NCBI GenBank assembly: GCA_002315875.1
Contig: DCIL01000100.1
Location: 22,086-31,301, forward strand
DNA from: Verrucomicrobia bacterium UBA1727
GTDB taxonomy: Bacteria; Verrucomicrobiota; Kiritimatiellia; RFP12; UBA1067
Direction of reading: 5' to 3'
DNA length: 9,216 nt
Made by a program: the position numbers and the translations under genes. The notes under the pieces are model-generated. The model saw only the letters and a program-made list of their open reading frames with translations. It had not been told where the DNA came from and searched no databases. Shown piece by piece: positions 5,953 to 9,216 of the stretch. How positions within the stretch are numbered: position 1 is the stretch's first letter; each line of letters begins with the position of its first letter.

Positions 5953-7643
5953 CAGAACAACAAAACCGTGCCGTACTGACGAACGTAAAGCTGTCCGTCA
6001 CCCCAGTAAAGCTTCCACGGTTGGGGAACTCCGTTAACCACGATTTTCCAGGTTCCGAAGTTCTCGACATTCGCCGCTTGCGTAAGGGTAAGTGTCTGCG
6101 GAAAAATCTCGCGCGGCAGAGTCGAGGTCGCGTTGATGAGCGTACCGCCGCCTTTAGCCGCGTCAACTGTGATGGCGTTCACCGGCTGTCCGCCGGTAAC
6201 GGACGTAAAGTCAGCCGTCGCCCCGCCATCGACACGCACATCGATTGCCGCGGCAAGGCCAGTCACTCCCGCCGTAACGTAAGTGCCGGGCAACTCAAAG
6301 GTCTGCGTCGGCTGATTTTTCTCTCCGCCCTTCCACCATTTGTATTCCCACGCCACAGGAGCCTGACCGGTCCGCGAGTCAATTTGCGTCCAAGTGCCAT
6401 CCTCACCCGTAGCGCTGGCTTCAACGGTCCAATCCGTTGGATAATCATTATTGCTTCCAACGACACTGAAGTCGTATCCGGAAATATTGGACGACGATGC
6501 CGCCAGACGAATGACATAGCCGAAGCGAGTCGATGGATCGTCTGGATCGATGTTGGGGCTCGCCAGAATACAACAGTTATTCATTTCCTGATTGACGACA
6601 AAGACGTAATTTGGAGTTGTCATCCAATAGCTAGACGTGGTAATCGTCGTCTTCGCTGCGGTATAGGCGAACCGCTTTTCGGAAAGATTGTTCGCCTTCG
6701 TTCCGTCAGAGGAATTCGTCACTCCATCCGAGGGTATGGTTCCGTCCGCTCCAAAGATCGCGACCTTGCCCATCGTAAGCGGCTTTGCCAAGTCCGCCGT
6801 CTTTTTCGTACTCATCTTGCTGAACAGGATGCGCAGGTATTTTTCAGTTCGCCCGTAGGCGGAAAATCTCAGCACGCCCTCCTGCACGTCGATGCCGCTC
6901 GCCGCAGCCGGATCGTAAACGATGCTCGTATAAGGACCCGTCTTGCGGAAGGTCACGCATGTCGGAACGTCCGTCGGTTTCGAGAGCCAGGTGTCTGAAT
7001 CCGCAGCTGACAGCGTCCGCACGACCTTACCGCCATTGACGCAGGTGACGGTGCCGCCCGTCTGTTGCCACGAGCCGACCTCCAGCTCGCATCCATCGAC
7101 CGTCACGGCGCCCCCATTCAGCTTTAACGTCGCACAAGATGCGTCCGCCGTCAGCACGACGGACCCCTCGCGAACGGTCAATTCTCCAAGAATATTTGCC
7201 TCGGAGATATCAAGCGCGCCAGCGCCGTCCTTTACGATTTTGAGCGAGTCGGCCGCCTTGCCGGAAAACGCCGCCGTCTCTTGAGCCGCAGGAGCGAAGA
7301 CCAAACCGCCATTTGCGGACGTATTGCGCATGTCTCCCGACTTCACGCGCACGACGCGCCCGGTCATGGTGTATCCGTTGAAATTGAAATAGACATCGTC
7401 CTTGACCAAGGCACTGCTCGTGAGCACGAGCGCCGAGGAACTGTTTTCGAACTTTACCCGTCCAGTCAGTTTCGTCACCAGATTGGAGAGAATCAGATTG
7501 CCGGTATTCGCACAGGTCAAACGCCCAAGCTCAAGACCGTGGAGCGTGGAAGCGACAGTGTCGCCTGCAGCTGAGTAAAAAAGCGCATCGCAAGAACCTT
7601 TCAACATTGACTTGGCAGAAGCATCGCACAACTTGCTGTAATA
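5949..7643 (-). CDS. C-terminal part of a large secreted repeat/adhesin-like protein, downstream of an in-frame TAG
   Basis: An open frame of 564 codons that continues, in the same frame, the signal-peptide-bearing ORF at 7644-8279. Numbering from the first alternative start (TTG at 7631), residues 129-160 (SLKIVKDGAGALDIS...LTVREGSVVL) match the autotransporter-associated beta-strand repeat (PATR type), followed by more beta-rich Gly/Thr/Val repeats to about 205. Residues about 245-425 look like a discoidin or F5/8C-type binding domain (KYLRILF, GYVIRLAA, DWTVEASATGEDGTW). The C-terminus is aromatic and hydrophobic (QYGTVLLFW). No signal peptide and no credible Shine-Dalgarno site precede any start after the TAG, so it is unlikely to be exported as a separate protein. 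It is either the second part of a 776-residue read-through product or the remnant of a broken gene. Its TGA overlaps the GTG of the next gene. Confidence 0.75.
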   Translation of the reverse strand, partial: YYSKLCDASAKSMLKGSCDALFYSAAGDTVASTLHGLELGRLTCANTGNLILSNLVTKLTGRVKFENSSSALVLTSSALVKDDVYFNFNGYTMTGRVVRVKSGDMRNTSANGGLVFAPAAQETAAFSGKAADSLKIVKDGAGALDISEANILGELTVREGSVVLTADASCATLKLNGGAVTVDGCELEVGSWQQTGGTVTCVNGGKVVRTLSAADSDTWLSKPTDVPTCVTFRKTGPYTSIVYDPAAASGIDVQEGVLRFSAYGRTEKYLRILFSKMSTKKTADLAKPLTMGKVAIFGADGTIPSDGVTNSSDGTKANNLSEKRFAYTAAKTTITTSSYWMTTPNYVFVVNQEMNNCCILASPNIDPDDPSTRFGYVIRLAASSSNISGYDFSVVGSNNDYPTDWTVEASATGEDGTWTQIDSRTGQAPVAWEYKWWKGGEKNQPTQTFELPGTYVTAGVTGLAAAIDVRVDGGATADFTSVTGGQPVNAITVDAAKGGGTLINATSTLPREIFPQTLTLTQAANVENFGTWKIVVNGVPQPWKLYWGDGQLYVRQYGTVLLFW

Positions 7644-7646
7644 CTA
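7644..7646 (-). other. In-frame TAG interrupting a 777-codon frame
   Basis: Codons around it read TGG TCT TAG TAT TAC AGC. Both sides are in the same frame and no indel is needed to join them. The seven genuine gene ends in the window are five TGA and two TAA, with no TAG. This could be a nonsense mutation, a base-call error, or a recoded/suppressed stop. Confidence 0.9.
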
Positions 7647-8279
7647 AGACCATACGTATCCCGAACCACCGCCAACGATCTTGAACGTCACGGGATGCGT
7701 AGCACATCCTTCCATCACGAAATCTCCGCTATTAAAAACCGTTGCGCCCCACGCCGATCCAGTCTGAAAACTGCCGGTGCCGGACTCGGAGAACTTAATG
7801 CGCGCCGGATGCGAGGAGTTGTTGGAAATCCCCTGACGCAGCGTCACAGCTCCCGCTTTTAGATCGATGAAGTCGACATATTCCGTCGATGGAGTGCAGA
7901 CCGCATTCGCGTCAATGACGATGGACTCAAAAGCAAGCTGATTTACGTTGACCTGTCGAAAGTCCAAAAGACCACGACCTCCATTGTCGCCGATTATGGT
8001 CTTGAACGCTGAGAATTTCGGCCACCAACCACCACTAACCTGAAGCTTGGCCTCCTCTTCCGCCGTTCCTCCGATGGCGAGACGATTGGTGACGGAGGCC
8101 GTCACGCTGCCGAGTACTCCGACACCGCGGATCGAAAGATCCTTATAAGTTGCAGCCGATATGTTCTCCTGCACACCGGACGCAATCTCATATGATTCAA
8201 CATAGTCCGCGCTCGCTGGAAAAACCAGACCTGAAACCGCCACGCCTACCAGCAGAATCGACAAGTTCGGTTTCATCAT
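7644..8279 (-). CDS. N-terminal part of a large secreted repeat/adhesin-like protein, ending at TAG
   Basis: 211 codons beginning MMKPNLSILL, with a Sec signal peptide at 1-24 (cleavage likely at ASA|D). The rest is beta-rich with short Gly/Val/Thr/Asn turns (for example IRGVGVLGSVTASVTNRLAIGG is typical of beta-helix passengers). No enzyme motif is seen. GGAGGT lies 6 bases before the first ATG, and the gene starts 16 bases after the outer-membrane protein gene, so the two form an operon. Translation stops at TAG after GYVWS. The frame is open again at the next codon and stays open for 564 codons of the same beta-rich style. I infer one ancestral gene of 8279-5949. A short, independently useful 211-residue product cannot be excluded. 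Confidence 0.78.
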   Translation of the reverse strand: MMKPNLSILLVGVAVSGLVFPASADYVESYEIASGVQENISAATYKDLSIRGVGVLGSVTASVTNRLAIGGTAEEEAKLQVSGGWWPKFSAFKTIIGDNGGRGLLDFRQVNVNQLAFESIVIDANAVCTPSTEYVDFIDLKAGAVTLRQGISNNSSHPARIKFSESGTGSFQTGSAWGATVFNSGDFVMEGCATHPVTFKIVGGGSGYVWS

Positions 8280-8285
8280 AATACA

Positions 8286-8291
8286 ACCTCC
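8286..8291 (-). promoter_or_regulatory. Ribosome binding site of the adhesin-like gene
   Basis: GGAGGT lies 6 bases before the ATG at 8279 (9 before the second ATG at 8276). It falls in the 16-base gap after the outer-membrane protein gene and is the strongest translation signal in this operon. It supports 8279 as the true N-terminus of the interrupted adhesin-like frame. Confidence 0.8.
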
Positions 8292-8295
8292 GCTA

Positions 8296-9138
8296 TTAGA
8301 AATTAAAGGAAAGCCCGATGCCGCCGATGGTCAAATCGTTCAACGATTCAGGAGCGGAGGATTGGCCTTGTGCATCACGGGCATCGGTATTGACGACGTC
8401 GAACTGATGGACGAAGGCGAAGACGCCGAAATAATCGGTGATCGCATAATCGAGACGGAGGACGAGATTGAGCGCCATGATTCCGCTCGAATAAGTGCCG
8501 TTCGGATTGTTCGGATTCGCCCCGTACTGATCGTAGAGAAGCCGGCAGTCACCGAGTTCGGCAAAAGCGCGCGCGCTGAGCGTGAGTCGGTCACAAAGCT
8601 TCCAGCTGCGCATGAGACCAACATCCCAGTAGTTCCACTTGCCGCCCTTGAAGCCGCTGCGCAGCAGATAATACGGCGTAACGTAAGGGTTCACCAACGA
8701 CTGACTGAAGTTCCATTCGTGGATGGTATGGGCGTGGGGACGGTATCCGGGCAGTGTCACCCACTTGCGGGCGACCATATTGTCAAGCGCCCAGCCATCC
8801 GTTATCTTGAGCGCATAATCGTAGTAGACGGCGTAATCGACCTCGTTATAGAAATTGCGACGCACGGCGGACTGTCCCGATCTCGACATGGACGAGACGC
8901 TCCACGCATAACCACCGAGCTTTCCGAACGGATCGAAATCAAGCGCAAGATCGGCACATTGCGCTGAAAAAGGATTTTTGTCTACGATCTTGCCGCGGGC
9001 GTGATACGAAGTCTCGACATCGGCATAGGCCGAAAGCTTGATGCGCTCAAGGACCTTTATGTCCTTTTCGGCAGCGAAAACCGCGAAGGACAATGAAATG
9101 CAAAACAGGAAACTCAACAATAAGGATACCGATTTCAT
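8296..9138 (-). CDS. Predicted outer-membrane beta-barrel protein of unknown function
   Basis: I place the start at the ATG at 9138 (280 aa), because MKSVSLLLSFLFCISLSFAVFA is a textbook signal peptide (cleavage near residue 22 or 23). The frame stays open for 23 further codons upstream, to a TTG, but this would bury the signal peptide. The mature 257 residues show alternating polar/hydrophobic strands rich in Tyr, Trp and Phe (for example VDYAVYYDYALKI, YWDVGLMRSW, LTLSARAFAEL, ALNLVLRLDYAI, YFGVFAFVHQF), separated by polar turns. It ends IGGIGLSFNF with a terminal Phe, the usual barrel-insertion signal. A role in uptake, adhesion or envelope structure fits, but no specific family is recognised. 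It is the first gene of the operon with the adhesin-like and GH74-like proteins. No Shine-Dalgarno site precedes the ATG (see promoter at 9147-9176). Confidence 0.78.
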   Translation of the reverse strand: MKSVSLLLSFLFCISLSFAVFAAEKDIKVLERIKLSAYADVETSYHARGKIVDKNPFSAQCADLALDFDPFGKLGGYAWSVSSMSRSGQSAVRRNFYNEVDYAVYYDYALKITDGWALDNMVARKWVTLPGYRPHAHTIHEWNFSQSLVNPYVTPYYLLRSGFKGGKWNYWDVGLMRSWKLCDRLTLSARAFAELGDCRLLYDQYGANPNNPNGTYSSGIMALNLVLRLDYAITDYFGVFAFVHQFDVVNTDARDAQGQSSAPESLNDLTIGGIGLSFNF

Positions 9139-9144
9139 AGGCGC

Positions 9145-9210
9145 ACATTGTACCATAAACGCACAACGATCTTCAAGTATAAGGGCGTAACACGGAAAGT
9201 TGTACAATGT
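9145..9210. repeat. 9-base inverted repeat flanking the surface-operon promoter
   Basis: ACATTGTAC at 9145-9153 and its exact reverse complement GTACAATGT at 9202-9210 are 48 bases apart. The inner copy covers the -10 box of the operon; the outer copy lies upstream of the -35 and contains the palindrome TTGTACAA (9200-9207). This could be a pair of operator sites or a chance match. No regulator gene is present in the window to support either. Confidence 0.4.
9147..9176 (-). promoter_or_regulatory. Promoter of the surface-protein operon, possibly giving a leaderless mRNA
   Basis: Minus strand: -35 TTGAAG (9176-9171), 18-base spacer, -10 TACAAT (9152-9147). Only 8 bases separate the -10 box from the ATG at 9138, so transcription would begin at or within about 4 bases of the start codon. 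The absence of a Shine-Dalgarno site agrees with that. A weaker alternative -10 (TATACT, about 40 bases upstream of the ATG) lacks a fitting -35. Confidence 0.6.
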
Positions 9211-9216
9211 CGTGAG

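Noticed and set aside
4252..6998. Plus-strand open frames at 4252-5214, 5368-5919 and 6021-6998.
   Set aside because: All lie opposite the GH74-like and adhesin-like genes. Their translations are Arg-rich and low in motif content, and no start signals were seen.
7629..7631. TTG (or the ATG eight codons later) as an independent start for the 560-codon frame.
   Set aside because: No Shine-Dalgarno sequence and no signal peptide follow, although the protein is clearly of the exported beta-rich type. Continuity with the upstream frame is the better explanation.
7632..7660. Programmed frameshift at the junction of the two adhesin-like ORFs.
   Set aside because: Both halves are in the same frame, so no shift is required, and there is no slippery heptamer.
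9203..9208. TACAAT on the plus strand as the -10 box of a divergent promoter.
   Set aside because: No -35-like hexamer lies 16-19 bases upstream, and the window ends 8 bases later, so no gene can be seen.

Overview
All supported genes in this window lie on the minus strand, so they are read from high to low coordinates. The window looks like a Gram-negative member of the PVC superphylum (Verrucomicrobiota, Kiritimatiellota, Chlamydiota and relatives); my best guess is a host-associated Kiritimatiellota/Verrucomicrobiota lineage. The reasons are a GreA fused to a very long helical N-terminal region, as in chlamydial-type GreA; a dksA-lspA gene pair, also adjacent in Chlamydia; and a secreted protein with an autotransporter-type repeat next to a beta-propeller of glycoside hydrolase family 74 (GH74) type. 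The assignment is inference from memory of these families, not a database result.

Layout in transcription order. (1) 9138-3757 is a cell-surface operon. It encodes a predicted outer-membrane beta-barrel protein (8296-9138), then a large secreted repeat/adhesin-like protein whose 776-residue frame is interrupted by one in-frame TAG (8279-7644 and 7643-5949), then a secreted GH74-like/Asp-box beta-propeller protein (5952-3757). The last two overlap by a GTGA junction. The operon promoter sits so close to the first ATG that the mRNA may be leaderless. (2) 3673-3320 is a single-gene unit for a small secreted Ala/Pro/Lys-rich protein, with a near-consensus promoter and a strong intrinsic terminator. 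(3) 3192-23 is a housekeeping operon: long-form GreA, a DksA/TraR-type C4 zinc-finger protein, and LspA (signal peptidase II). It is driven by a promoter with a perfect -10 box.

The genes group into two themes: transcription control plus lipoprotein maturation at the left, and envelope or extracellular glycan and attachment functions at the right. I see no tRNA, rRNA, CRISPR array, insertion sequence or prophage gene. The most notable signals are the lone TAG inside an otherwise open reading frame (no other gene here ends in TAG), the possibly leaderless operon start, and the co-transcription of two factors that both enter the RNA polymerase secondary channel.
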